From: Bradyrhizobium arachidis
GTDB lineage: Bacteria; Pseudomonadota; Alphaproteobacteria; Rhizobiales; Xanthobacteraceae
Length of the DNA stretch: 64,000 nucleotides
Assembly: GCF_024758505.1 (NCBI RefSeq)
Contig: NZ_CP077970.1
Location: 7,440,001 to 7,504,000, forward strand
Direction: 5' to 3'
The notes under the pieces were generated by a model that ran no database searches, was not told where the DNA came from, and was given only the letters and a program-made list of their open reading frames with translations. Made by a program: the position numbers and the translations under genes. Shown piece after piece: positions 22,601 to 29,396 of the stretch (the stretch's first letter is position 1; each line of letters starts with the position of its first letter).

Positions 22601-24865
22601 CGACAGCGGAATGAGAGTATCGCTGGCGCCGGACGTATGGTCGACGACAGACAGGCTCGGCGCATCCTGCGCGCCGTGGATCGTGAAGCTGATGTCCTTG
22701 GAGGTACCGTCGACGGACTTGACGGTGAAGGTCTCCACCTTGGTGTCGGTGGCGCTGAGATATTGGGTAGCTGCGTTGTCGACGGAATAGGTATAGTGAC
22801 CATCCGCGGCCAGCGTCAGCGAACCAAGCGTGCCATTCGCTGGCTGCACCGTGGTCTGGAACGCGCTCTGGTTTTGGTCGGGATCGTTGATCGACAACAC
22901 GCCCGAAGCGGTCAGGCTGCCGTCTTCCGTGACGTCGTGCTGGGCGGGATCTCCGATCGTTGCGGCATCATTCACGCCGTGGATGGTGAACGTCACGTCC
23001 TTGGTCGTGCCGTCCTTGGCCTTGACCGTGAAGGTCTCGTTGCGGGTCTCGCCGGCGCCGAGATATTGGACGAGGCTGTTATCGACAGAATAGGTGTAGG
23101 CGCCGCCGGCCGTGATCGTCAGCGTCCCGAGATTGCCAGGCGCCGACACGACACCGGTCTGGAACGAGTTCTGGTTCTGGTCGGCATCGTTGATCGACAG
23201 CACGCCGGACGCGGCCATGTTGCCGTCTTCCGTGACGTCATGCTGGGCGGGATCGGCGATATCAGCGGCGTCGTTCACGCCGTGGATGGTGAACGTGACG
23301 TCCTTGGTCGTATCGTCCTTGGCCTTGATCGTGAAGGTCTCGTTGCGGGTCTCGCCATCGCCGAGATATTGGACGAGGCCATTGTCGACGGAATAGGAGT
23401 AGGCGCCGCCAGCCGTGATCGTCAGCGTCCCGAGATTCCCAGGCGCCGACACGATACCGGTCTGGAACGAGTTTTGGTTCTGGTCGACGTCGTTGATCGA
23501 CAGCGTTCCCGACGCCGTCAGATTGCCGTCCTCGGTGACGTCGTGCTGGGCCGGATTTCCGATCGCCGCCGCGTCGTTGACACCCGTGATGTTCACCACG
23601 ATATCATGCGTGGCGGAGCCGTCGGCCGACGCGACTGTCAAGGTATCGGTGACATTCTGACCCGCGATGAGCGAATCCGACTTCGCGGGATCGAGCGTAT
23701 AGGTCCAGGCGCCGGACGTTGGATCGAAGGTGAAATTGCCATAGGTGCCGGCCAGTGAAGCCGGGGTAGCGAAGTGGTTCTGGCCGGTGTCGACGTCATG
23801 GACCACAAGCTGGCCCGATGCGCTGGGATCTCCGCCAACGGCGTTGGCAACGCCACCGGCCTCAGTTACCGCGGTATCCTGGCTGCCCGACACCGTGATC
23901 GCGGCCGGGTCATTGCTGCCGGTAATCGTAACCTTGAGCGTCGACGAACCCGTCCCACCGTTGTTGTCGGCATTGGTGTAGGTGAACTGGTCCGTCACCT
24001 GCTGGCCTGCGGCGAGTGCTTGAACCGATGCGCTGGAATTGTTGAGCGTATAGGTGTAAGCGCCGGTCGCCTTGGTGACGACCAACGTTCCATAGGCGGT
24101 GACGACGGTGATCGTTGTGCCGTTGTCCGTGCCTCCCGCCACAGCCGATACGGTGTGGGTATCGCCGGCATCGGCGTCTGTGTCGTTTGCGAGCAGGTTA
24201 CCGCTCGCAGCCGTAGTCACGTCTTCCGCGACGGAGGCGAGATCCGCGACGGCGACCGGCGCATGATTCGTCGCCCCTTCGATGACAACCTCGACCTTCT
24301 CGATCGAGACGATGGAAAGGTTGACGCTCGTGAACGCGTAGTCCGCGCTGCCGTGGCGCGCGATGAGTGCTTGGATCGCCGCAAGGTCGGATCGGAATGA
24401 AGTCGAGTTCGCGAACGCTTGCGTAACGACCAGGCGGAGCGTGTCCTGTCCCTTGCCGCCGTCATAGATGTCGACGGAGCCAACGTTGTCTGAAACGCGG
24501 TAGATCAGAATATCGTTGCCATTTTCGCCGCTGACAATGTCGGTACCCGCGCCGCCGTCGATGATGTCATCGCCGTTTCCGCCACAGATCAGGTCGTTGC
24601 CGGTTCCACCAAGGAGGGTATCGTTGCCATTGCCGCCGAGGATGATGTCGTTGCCGGCGCCGCCGTCGACGGTGTCGTTGCCATTGCCGGCGTCGACGAA
24701 GTCGTTGCCCGCACCGGCGTTTATGCTGTCGTTGCCATTGCCACCCAGAACGAGGTCATTGCCTGCCCCGGCGTTGACGGCGTCGTCGCCATTCATTGCG
24801 TTGATTGCGTCAGCCGAGTTGGTGCCGGCGATCTGATCGTTTCCGTTGGTGCCGTTGATGATCAT
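10646..24865 (-). CDS. Giant RTX/VCBS repeat protein, 4739 residues (putative type I-secreted adhesin or matrix protein)
   Basis: One uninterrupted frame of 14.2 kb. Residues 1-115 are RTX nonapeptides (GGNGNDxI type), unusually placed at the N-terminus, with no Sec signal. About residues 200-740 hold VCBS-type domains, three of them in tandem at 101 residues (NDAA, HDVTEDG). A cadherin-like part follows, then a segment to about 1125 with SGLAVTGVLKAP and STVITPLTTLISAL. From about 1125 to 4370 there are four long calcium-binding modules, each opening with a DATG-(G/A)-IT-x-(N/S) block, with four internal serralysin-type segments (GDKIDLTGI ... NLTAADFIF). The C-terminus ends NGNFLFV, a plausible type I secretion signal. 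Such proteins bind calcium outside the cell and act in adhesion or biofilm. No HlyB/HlyD/TolC-like genes are adjacent. Confidence 0.93.
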   Translation of the reverse strand: MIINGTNGNDQIAGTNSADAINAMNGDDAVNAGAGNDLVLGGNGNDSINAGAGNDFVDAGNGNDTVDGGAGNDIILGGNGNDTLLGGTGNDLICGGNGDDIIDGGAGTDIVSGENGNDILIYRVSDNVGSVDIYDGGKGQDTLRLVVTQAFANSTSFRSDLAAIQALIARHGSADYAFTSVNLSIVSIEKVEVVIEGATNHAPVAVADLASVAEDVTTAASGNLLANDTDADAGDTHTVSAVAGGTDNGTTITVVTAYGTLVVTKATGAYTYTLNNSSASVQALAAGQQVTDQFTYTNADNNGGTGSSTLKVTITGSNDPAAITVSGSQDTAVTEAGGVANAVGGDPSASGQLVVHDVDTGQNHFATPASLAGTYGNFTFDPTSGAWTYTLDPAKSDSLIAGQNVTDTLTVASADGSATHDIVVNITGVNDAAAIGNPAQHDVTEDGNLTASGTLSINDVDQNQNSFQTGIVSAPGNLGTLTITAGGAYSYSVDNGLVQYLGDGETRNETFTIKAKDDTTKDVTFTIHGVNDAADIADPAQHDVTEDGNMAASGVLSINDADQNQNSFQTGVVSAPGNLGTLTITAGGAYTYSVDNSLVQYLGAGETRNETFTVKAKDGTTKDVTFTIHGVNDAATIGDPAQHDVTEDGSLTASGVLSINDPDQNQSAFQTTVQPANGTLGSLTLAADGHYTYSVDNAATQYLSATDTKVETFTVKSVDGTSKDISFTIHGAQDAPSLSVVDHTSGASDTLIPLSISAALIDTSSTLLVKITGLPSGFTLNYGAAIDEGVWGLSAADLQHSDLALIPDPAVLPGLLTLHVSAISNDGVHQASSPVTDISVDVLASATVPVITGQEIDGYIAGATVFADANYNGQFDAGEAHTTTNADGSFALVGGSGTLVSIGGTDVSTGLAVTGVLKAPAGSTVITPLTTLISALVDSTASDPTPLSAADAEIAVKTAFGLDSTIDLKTFDPVAAVVNGTDPDDIAAATAVLSAAIQVQSTVTQVSAVGGSPDTVMTAIADAITAAQADPVHTPAFDLSSADTVHSVVAGSGVSAAAISTVVDVVAAANGSIQSATDLTELAQAGQVAQGAAADQLASTDFNNAAQVADLQSTFVDHLQDQVDNAVVGDVDGAQLGTLGDDVLTGGNGSDSIDGLDGNDHIGGGAGNDFLYGGAGKDYLTGGAGNDLLDGGQGFDRGIYTDATGGITANLAAGTVSGPGVDTDTLVNIEAVVGSNFADTLDARGFTGDSNVPGTPIGFNEFEGKGGDDVIYSNSNSQGAELTRVSYVSATGAVTVDLSAGTADGDLSVGHDTLIGSGFIGAWGSAFDDVLKGTNNPNFSAEVFSGFAGNDLIDGRGGFDRVDYNVDPSTTSGITVNMAAGIVTGDSSIGTDTLRGVEAVRGTNFADTYNATGFGAGSVNAGSLGTFNEFTGNGGDDIITGNGFTRLGFNNATAGVTVNFTTGIATGDSSVGTDHFTGVNAVQASMFNDTLIGGNTNDTFTGLAGDDSIDGGNGFDVSSYNNIFFTTGGITVNMAGGTVDGDASSGHDTLRSIEGVQGTSFADTYNATMYGVTGPNFGNNGTFNQFEGLGGDDTIIGNGNTRLLYGNSTAGVTINLVTGSATGDASAGHDTFSGVNSATGSNFVDTYNAAGFNSPNGTFNSFQGQGGNDVITGNGNTQVQFNNATGGVTVNLAAGTASGDASVGHDAFSGVNSASGSNFADVYDATGFNGLNGTFNSFSGNGGNDVITGNGNTQIQYGSATNSVTVNLTAGTADGDASVGHDTITGGVFNVAGSNFNDTIIGSASNDGLSGSGGNDVLDGRAGSDFLSGGLGGDTFVYATGYGFDTVGDFNHSQGDKIDLTGIYGIYSLADLQSHLTQMGPNTVISFGPGDTLTLQNVFSGNLVASDFVFGTIGQTIVGDNNPNTLLGTVNADTISGLDGNDRLQGLGGSDLLDGGQGFDRAIYSDATGGITVNLTAGTVFGPGVGTDMLVNVEGIVGSNFADAFNATGFTGASGIPGAAVGLAEFEGGAGNDAITGSVNASGQILGRISYVSATAAVTVDLAAGTADGDASVGHDTFTNVNAIVGSAYDDTLRGTDNANGTYEQYDARGGNDLIDGRGGYDFASYNQDSATISGITVNLAAGTVTGDASIGTDTLRSVEAVRGTNFVDSYDATGFSGASINAGSFNTFNNFEGMGGDDTITGNGNTRLQFTQALDGVTVDIAAGTSHGTAGGDVAQVGTDTFTGVNAVLGSLFADTLSGSGANEQFQALAGNDFIDGRGGFDTAQYSNLTYTTGGISVDMASGTVTGDASTGTDTLRSIEGVQGTIFADTYVATGFGSGSTNAGSNGTFNQFEGQGGDDVITGNGSTRLLYGNATGGVTINLKAGSATGDGSVGHDTFTGVNSATGSNFADAYDATGFVGFNSFQGQGGDDVITGNGITQIFFNNATAGVTVDLAFGAVSGDSSVGHDTINGGVNAVVGSGFNDVIRGGKLTDALTGGAGADTFAYVTGSGADLITDFSQAQGDKIDLTGIAGANGVYSLADVVAHAQQVGGNTVITFSATDILTLQGVTLGNLTAADFIFGTQGTTITGDANNNTLPPGTANSDTVLGLAGNDRLQGGGGADLLDGGANFDRAVYTDATGAITVNMAGGWVTGAGVGTDTLVGIEGVVGSNFADTYNSSGFAGDALTPGTPIGFNEFEGKGGNDVIISNVNASGAPITRVSYVSATAAVTVDFAAKTATGDASVGTDTFVGSGVANVNGSAFNDTLLGSSNPFGTVEVFDGRAGDDFIDGRGGFDRVDYINDTAVTAAISVNLAAGIVTGNATVGTDTLRSVEGVRGTAFNDTYDATGFSASSVNAGSNGTFNEFTGGGGDDLITGNGNTRLSYNNATAGITIDLQTGLATSADGSVGTDHFSGVNAVQGSMYDDTMSGASTNDSFIGNAGNDFIDGRGNFDTVNYNNIYFVTGGINVDLAAGTVTGDASIGTDTLRSIEGIQGTTFADTFNATGYGGLNVLNVSDSNGNFNQFEGFGGDDVVTGNGNTRIQFTNATAGVTINITAGTASGDASVGHDTLSGVNSANGSNFGDVYDATGFIGPNFSFNSFQGQGGDDLITGNGNTQIFFNNATAAVVVDLSAGTASGDTSVGHDTITGGVNSVAGSNFNDTIVGSNVSNDFLSGNAGNDYLNGNFGNDFLSGGAGSDLFVYSGLSNADVINDFNHAQGDMIEIAGVTGIASFADVLSHATQVGINTVITFDAVNSLTLNNVTLANLTAADFVFASGNNGVVLNGDNGDNLALAGGAGQDTILGNDGTDQLFGSDGDDVLLGGNGQDFLSGGAGNDYLNGGANVQGNGDMANYGDAPTGVVVNLGTGVASDGYGGTDTLVNIEGVGGSTHDDVLTGSAADNEIFDGGMGNDIIDGGGKSIASTPFGDFSNYAGAMGGVVVNLVTGTAVGDLSVGTDTLINIDSINGTAFDDVITGNANANLLRGFAGSDVIHGGDGNDQIEGGQLSNPSLGGNDVLYGEGGNDVIYGGSGNDLIDGGIGNDILTGNAGADTFVFAVHDGADQITDFSHAQGDRIDLTGVAGAIGSIADIQSHAQQVGADTVITFGGGDSLTLTNVALGNLVDGDFIFATPGISQTGDSNANTLLGTANADTLIGLGGNDKLQGFAGNDLLDGGQGLDRAVYSDATGGITVSLATGSVTGAGVGTDMLVNVEAITGSNFADTFDATGFTGDAGIAGTQLGFDEFEGLGGNDTIITGTNASGAPLTRISYASATAGVTVDLMAKTATGDASVGTDTIVGSGVGNVIGSAFVDTLLGSSNPFGTVEIFDGRGGNDIINGRGGFDRADYANDPTITSAGISVNLAAGTVTVNTTTGTDTDTLISVESVRGSNSNDTFTAAGFSGSGVNPGSNGTFNEFNGMGGTDVITGNGNTRVAYTNATGAVVVDLQTGATPGTGTADGDSSTGHDTFTGVNAIQASVFSDTLRGSANNDTFTGNAGDDSIDGRGGFDTASYNNIYFVTGGVTVNLAAGTATGDASIGNDTLRSIEGIQGTVFADNFNAVGFSGTSTNAGNNGTFNQFEGLGGDDVITGNGNTRIQFTNATAGVTINLQAGSATGDASVGHDTFTGVNSANGSNFVDTYNATGFAGFNAFQGQGGNDVIIGNGSTQIFFNNATGSVNINLVAGTATGDSSVGTDTFTGVNSAVGSNGSDTYDATGFMGLFGTFNAFQGLAGDDTIIGNGFTQIQYGNATAGVTIDMVNGIASGNAASVGADHFSGVNSVAGSNFGDTITGSSANEFFNGAGGNDIINAGDGYDQITGSSGNDTIDGGAGGDVAIFSGQNSDYSFLTLAGGQIQVTDLVSNRDGIDTLSNVELMQFTDKIVMTSSGTSGAPVDISGLFLNGNAPIVGTAGDDYLAVGSNLFGHTIDLGAGTNTVSLNGSGGFYGLNLVNVANLVGDGGDNNVGLSTLVNGLSVDLGGGANMLNLASGTNSLSVSNVSFINGSDFGGINPVDDVLTLLNDQNGTSINLGDGTHNTLNLEGTTNVFSNLWGVQVINGSGGNDMLTVNSTLSNTTVDLGAGTDALVMNGIFNSVTVNNVENVTGSIMNDTIVIANATGTTTVTGGGGMDMMTASAGVDNFRYASVSDSYVAMSDTIDGFNAAQDFFVFDNSMVGAGGFTGSSVNFVDSDPFTSTGQSQARLDNSGGQTMLQIDVNGDGNMDGSDIQIHLTNNVGTITNGNFLFV
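11750..21490 (-). repeat. Long-module RTX repeat region inside the giant gene
   Basis: Four modules open with similar blocks at about 21257, 18965, 16944 and 13812 (reading leftward), so they are about 2.3, 2.0, 3.1 and 2.0 kb long. Within each, units of about 75 residues recur (GNGNTR, ATAGVTIN, SGVNSATGSNF). Internal serralysin-like segments lie near 19130-19390, 17110-17370, 15040-15270 and 13980-14225. Confidence 0.85.
22660..23900 (-). repeat. Tandem VCBS-type domains (101-residue period) in the giant gene
   Basis: The codons for HDVTEDG recur at about 22931, 23234 and 23537, an exact 303-bp period, with flanking NDAA and TFTIHGVNDA blocks. These are immunoglobulin-like VCBS domains typical of large surface proteins. 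Confidence 0.85.
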
Positions 24866-25571
24866 GGCGGTTCATCTCTCTTGATGGGCAGCAGGCATGG
24901 CTCGCGAGCGCGCGTGAGCGGCTCGCGTGGTGCGGATGGTGAAATCTTCAGTCGAATGCGGAATGCGATTTGGACGCGACGCGTAACGTCGTGCGGTCGC
25001 TCATGGAGAGCCCCTCCCTCAACGTATCGATTTTACGAGATCGCCGTCAGCCCAACGGCGTGAGTTTGAAATGAAGTGGTCTTGTTATTGTTGCGCCTGC
25101 CTGCGTTGCGAAGCGCCGTCCAAATGCGTCGAAATCAATATTGCTAGCGGTCGAAAAAACTTTTCTGACAATTGCAAATTGTTTCCACAGTTTGATCGAC
25201 TGCGTCAAGACACCACAGTGGCTAACCTTAAGGACCATGTGAATTGCACGCTGCACTGCGAAGATCGCGCGGATGGAAGCGTGCGGAATCCCAGCGATGG
25301 CGCGTTTCTTCGCCACACAATAATCGGTGCCGTGACGAATTGCGGCTAAATACAAGGCCGGACGAATCGCGCGGATGTGCAAGCGCGGCGCAACACGCAC
25401 GCCTCGCCGAAGCTGCGCAGGAAGAGATTTGCTACCGTTGGCTGCCCGGGCAGGTACATCTTCAGGCGAGCCGCACGCCTTCACCGGACTGCGTCATCTC
25501 GCCGCACCCGGCACGGCGCGTATTAACCTTCCGGACCAAGGACTTGGCCGCGGCCGCCCGAATTGGCTGCG
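24866..25571. other. 706-bp gene-free region upstream of the giant RTX gene
   Basis: No convincing gene was found. The middle (about 25060-25210) is richer in A and T than its surroundings and should hold the promoter for the giant gene, which reads leftward from 24865. I could not fix promoter boxes or an operator. Confidence 0.5.
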
Positions 25572-26459
25572 TTAGCCCGGCCCGTCGGTTCCGACCGCGA
25601 TCCGGTAGGCGAGCTGCGTATCCTCACCCGGCTCGATCTGCATCAAGCCGGGCTTGTCGGCAAACGCGCCGCCGAAAGCCAGGGGACTTGCATAGCCGCG
25701 CCACGGCTCAATGCACAGGAACGGCGCACCAGACGGCTTTGACCAGACACCGAGTTCGCGAAAGCCGGTCCAAGACATCTCGACCCATGGTCCCTGCCCG
25801 GCCGCGTAGCGCACGGAAGCACTGTCGATGGCATCGAAAATGATGGCGTCGTCCGCAAACAGGCTTTCGGACAGACGAAACACCTTGCCGCGAACCGGCG
25901 TCGGCTCCGCCGCCGCGCGCATCAGCCCGGCGTCCAGACGACGGACGGGATGCGCCTCATCGCGTGCGAAGGTCAGGGCGTAGTCCTCCTTGCGCAGACC
26001 GGGTTGTAGCGGCCAGTTGAACGCAGGATGGCCGCCAAGCGAAGCCGGCAATATCTCATCGCCCGTGTTGACGATCGCAAAGGCGACGTCGAGGCCGGCA
26101 GCATCGAGGCTGTACATCACCATCAGGCGAAACGCGAACGGATATTTTTCGCGCGTCGCATCGCTATCGCTCAGCACCAGCGCGCAACGCGTCGCACTCC
26201 GCTCGAGCCAGGCAAAGCGCATGTCGCGAGCAAAGCCGTGCTGCGTCATCCGATAGGTCTGGCCGCGATGGTGCAGCTCGTCGTTCGTCAGGCGGCCGAC
26301 GATCGGAAACAGCAGCGGCGCATGCCGCGGCCATGCGGCGCCCGCCTGCCAGATAAATTCGACGCCCGAATCGTTTTCGAGCGAGCAAAGCTCGGCACCG
26401 GCGGCCTTGACGATTGCAGTGAGGCCAGCACTGCGCAGAACATGAGTGTCTTCACGCAT
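25572..26459 (-). CDS. Aldose 1-epimerase-like protein (galactose mutarotase family)
   Basis: The protein has 295 residues from the ATG of MREDTHVLRSAGL; upstream in-frame codons look non-coding. Landmarks of the family are GAELCSLENDSGVEFIW, the FPIVGRL segment, QHGFARDMRF with a catalytic-type histidine, SLGGHPAFNWPL, and CIEPWRGYASP near the end with the conserved glutamate. Members interconvert alpha and beta anomers of sugars, or of hexose-6-phosphates in the YeaD-like branch. It lies at the left edge of the polysaccharide locus, transcribed away from the first glycosyltransferase, so a link to that pathway is possible but not shown. Confidence 0.88.
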   Translation of the reverse strand: MREDTHVLRSAGLTAIVKAAGAELCSLENDSGVEFIWQAGAAWPRHAPLLFPIVGRLTNDELHHRGQTYRMTQHGFARDMRFAWLERSATRCALVLSDSDATREKYPFAFRLMVMYSLDAAGLDVAFAIVNTGDEILPASLGGHPAFNWPLQPGLRKEDYALTFARDEAHPVRRLDAGLMRAAAEPTPVRGKVFRLSESLFADDAIIFDAIDSASVRYAAGQGPWVEMSWTGFRELGVWSKPSGAPFLCIEPWRGYASPLAFGGAFADKPGLMQIEPGEDTQLAYRIAVGTDGPG

Positions 26460-26819
26460 GCGAAGCGCCCCTGCCCTCGATCTTGTGATCGCCGTTCGCA
26501 AGGCAAGCACCGCACGCCGATCCGGCATGGTTTGCGTCAATTGTGACGATATGCATGACAAAACCTCGTTGCGTTGGCGATCGCCGTTCCCTGGAACATC
26601 TTCGTTAGAGCATTTCGCGATCCGCGCACATGCCTAAGATGAGAGCATCTCGCCGGCCCTGCGCGCAAATCCTGTGCGCGCTCTCACATCTACGCGCGAT
26701 CATGAGCTCTCGGTTCCACTCCGGCAATGATACGACGTGCGGCGCGCGTCATACTTCCGTGCCGAATGACTGTTCTTTGGGAGTTCATCCGCTAATCCGA
26801 TCCATACAATTACGATATC
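26460..26819. other. 360-bp divergent intergenic region at the polysaccharide locus edge
   Basis: This gap separates the epimerase (leftward) from the first glycosyltransferase (rightward) and should carry promoters for both. I see no gene, strong hairpin or clear operator in it. Confidence 0.45.
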
Positions 26820-27953
26820 ATGACACTCAGTTCTCACCGAGCTACCGGCCGAAATGGCGAAACCAAGTTCTTCATCAATGGCCGCTTTCTTTCGCACAAG
26901 ATCACGGGCGTTGAGCGCTATGCCGCCGAAATCGTCCGCGCTATCGATGGTCTGCTCGCGAAAGACCAGCTTCCTGCCCCGCTGAGCGCCGCGACATGGC
27001 ATCTGCTGGCGCCGCCCAATGCGAGCGAGACGATCGCGCTCGAGCGCATCAAGGTTCGCAAGATCGGACGTTTGAGCGGCCATGCGTGGGACCAGATTGA
27101 CCTTGCCCGCGCCGCCGCCAGCGGACGCCTGATCAGCCTCGCCAATTCAGGCCCGGTGCTGCATTCCGATCAAATCGTCGTCATCCATGACGCGCAGGTG
27201 TTCCGCCGTCCAGACTTCTTCAGTTGGCGCTACGCCGCCGCGCACCACTCCCTAGGCCGCCTGCTTGCGCGTCGCGCGACGATTGCCACAGTCTCGGACT
27301 TTTCGCGCCGGGAGCTTTCCGAGGTGCTCGACCTGTCCGCTTCCGCGATCCCCGTGTTTCCGAACAGCGCCGAGCATTTCGCAGCAACCTTGCCCGATTT
27401 CAACGTGCTCGACCGGTTTGGAATCAAACCCGGCCGGTTCTTTCTGTCCGTCGGCTCTGTAAAGAAGAACAAGAACATATCGGTCGCGATCAGAGCGGCT
27501 CAGTTGCTCGAACGCCCGGATGTTCCGCTGGTGGTGGTCGGCGACTACAACAACAAGGTCTTCCAGACCGGATTGGACGCCGACAACGCAGGGGTGATTC
27601 TGGCCGGCCGACTCAGCGATGGCGAGATCGCCGCCCTCTACGCGCGAGCGCTGGCATTCGTGTTCCCCTCTCTTTATGAAGGCTTCGGCGTGCCCCCGCT
27701 CGAAGCGATGCTGTTCGGTTGTCCGGTCATCGCGTCGACGGCCGCCGCGGTCAAGGAAACCTGCGGCGAGGCTGCTGCCTATTTCGACGCCACCGACGCC
27801 GATGCATTGTGCCGGCGTATGCTCGAAAGACTCGAGGCCGGTTCGCTGTCGGACGACGAGCGCGCCAAACAGCAAAATCGGATCGCGATGTTCTCCTGGC
27901 AAAAGTCTGCGCATGCATTGCTTCAATTTTTAGCGCAGCCAAGGTCGCACTGA
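26820..27953 (+). CDS. Glycosyltransferase, GT4-like (GT-B fold)
   Basis: A 377-residue soluble or peripheral GT-B enzyme that would transfer a sugar from a nucleotide donor to the growing lipid-linked repeat unit at the cytoplasmic membrane. The N-terminal half has the acceptor-side loop HKITGVERYAAEIV and IVVIHDAQVFRRPDFF. The C-terminal half has SVGSVKKNKNISVAIRAAQLL and the EX7E motif in LYEGFGVPPLEAMLFGCPVIAS, with glutamates that bind the donor. It is the first rightward gene of the cluster that continues with a second transferase at 28187. The donor and linkage cannot be predicted. Confidence 0.93.
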   Translation: MTLSSHRATGRNGETKFFINGRFLSHKITGVERYAAEIVRAIDGLLAKDQLPAPLSAATWHLLAPPNASETIALERIKVRKIGRLSGHAWDQIDLARAAASGRLISLANSGPVLHSDQIVVIHDAQVFRRPDFFSWRYAAAHHSLGRLLARRATIATVSDFSRRELSEVLDLSASAIPVFPNSAEHFAATLPDFNVLDRFGIKPGRFFLSVGSVKKNKNISVAIRAAQLLERPDVPLVVVGDYNNKVFQTGLDADNAGVILAGRLSDGEIAALYARALAFVFPSLYEGFGVPPLEAMLFGCPVIASTAAAVKETCGEAAAYFDATDADALCRRMLERLEAGSLSDDERAKQQNRIAMFSWQKSAHALLQFLAQPRSH

Positions 27954-28186
27954 AGAAGGCCGCACTGAATAGCGCGATCCGCGCTGGATCGAACGACGGA
28001 ACTCACACTTTGAGGCAAGCGACAGCAACGCACCCGACACGATCTTTGTTCCATCGCACTGATGATTTTTTTCGGTCGCGATGAATGCGAAGGCGATGGC
28101 GCAACAACACCACACCGCCGCCCAAATATCGCTACGTATTGGAATGATCGTGGCACGACGCTCGAGACGAACGACGGGACTGCGCG

Positions 28187-29353
28187 ATGTCAGATTCTTC
28201 ACGACAGACGATCAAGGTGCTGCATGTCGCGGAAACGATTCGCGGCGGAATCGCGAGCTACTTGAACGATCTGCATGCGCAGCAGGAAGCGAGCTTCGGA
28301 CACGGCAACGTTCACTATGTGGTGCCATCCGATCATCGCCACGACCTCGTCGGAATCGACGACAGCCAGATCACGCTGTTCGACCGCGCCGGCCGCAGCG
28401 TTTCCGGCTTGTTCCAGATGCTGCGCTCCAGCCTGCAAGCCATTGATGCCTTCAGGCCTGACGTCGTCCATCTGCATTCGTCCTTTGCCGGACTCGTCCT
28501 TCGCCCTGCGCTCGCTGCGCGATCGGGCGGACCGCGCGTCATCTATTGTCCGCATGGCTGGGCTTTTTCCCGCGAGACCGGCCGGCTCAGCCATCGCGTG
28601 ACGAAGGCTGCGGAGAACATCCTTGCGCGCACCACCGATCGCATCATCTGCATCTCCGGAGACGAGTTCAATGAAGCAGTACGCGCGGGACTTTCGCCGG
28701 ACCGCCTGACGCTCGTCCACAACGGGATCTCCAAGAACCGCCCGTTGCCGCAGTCGATCTCGACGAGCTGGCCGTCGAAGAAGCTGAAGGTGCTGTTCGT
28801 CGGCCGCCTCGACCGGCAGAAGGGCTTTGACCTTCTGATCGAAGCGGCGCGATCGCTCGAAGACATCATTGACGTCCGCATCGTCGGCGCGTCCGTGGTC
28901 AACAAATCTGAGGGGCTCGCGCATCCGTCCAACGTGACGATGCTCGGCTGGCTGGACCGGGAGCAGATCGAATCCCATCTTGAGGCTGCCGACGTCGTCG
29001 TCATCCCGTCGCGATGGGAGGCATTCGGTCTCGTCGCCCTGGAAGCCATGCGCGCGGCCAAGCCCATCCTCGCGTTCCGCATCGGCGCCCTGCCGGAAAT
29101 CGTCGTCGATGGCGTCACCGGCGTGCTGTGCGCGCCGGTTTCCGCGCAGCAGCTCGTGCTCGGCTTCCTGCGCGTGCTCGACCTCGACCTGAAAGTGCTG
29201 GGACAGCGGGGCTACGATCGCTTCAAGCAGTTCTATGACATCCAGAAGACGCACCGCCGGCTCCAGCAGGTCTACATCGAAGTGCTGAGCACCGGTCAGC
29301 CGCGTCCGCAGGAGCAGGTGCAACTGCAGTCGGATCTTTCGAAGACATTCTGA
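28187..29353 (+). CDS. Glycosyltransferase, GT4-like (GT-B fold)
   Basis: The 388-residue protein has a typical GT4 layout. VLHVAETIRGGIASYLNDL opens the N-terminal Rossmann domain, HLHSSFAGLVLRPAL and YCPHGWAF follow, and the C-terminal domain has FVGRLDRQKGFDLLIEAA and the EX7E motif (SRWEAFGLVALEAMRAAKP). It lies 233 bp after the previous transferase and 43 bp before a glycoside hydrolase on the same strand, so it is part of the polysaccharide operon. It should add one sugar of the repeat unit on the cytoplasmic side. Confidence 0.93.
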   Translation: MSDSSRQTIKVLHVAETIRGGIASYLNDLHAQQEASFGHGNVHYVVPSDHRHDLVGIDDSQITLFDRAGRSVSGLFQMLRSSLQAIDAFRPDVVHLHSSFAGLVLRPALAARSGGPRVIYCPHGWAFSRETGRLSHRVTKAAENILARTTDRIICISGDEFNEAVRAGLSPDRLTLVHNGISKNRPLPQSISTSWPSKKLKVLFVGRLDRQKGFDLLIEAARSLEDIIDVRIVGASVVNKSEGLAHPSNVTMLGWLDREQIESHLEAADVVVIPSRWEAFGLVALEAMRAAKPILAFRIGALPEIVVDGVTGVLCAPVSAQQLVLGFLRVLDLDLKVLGQRGYDRFKQFYDIQKTHRRLQQVYIEVLSTGQPRPQEQVQLQSDLSKTF

Positions 29354-29396
29354 TCGTGCGAGCACTGATGCGCCCAAGGCGCGAGCAAGAGGAATC

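Noticed and set aside
20933..23758. 941-codon plus-strand frame inside the giant RTX gene
   Set aside because: Low-complexity Gly/Asp/Arg/Val composition mirroring the RTX repeats; the minus frame shows real domains throughout.
25047..25484. 145-codon minus-strand frame upstream of the giant RTX gene
   Set aside because: No recognisable domain, weak start and mixed composition in an AT-richer promoter-like region.
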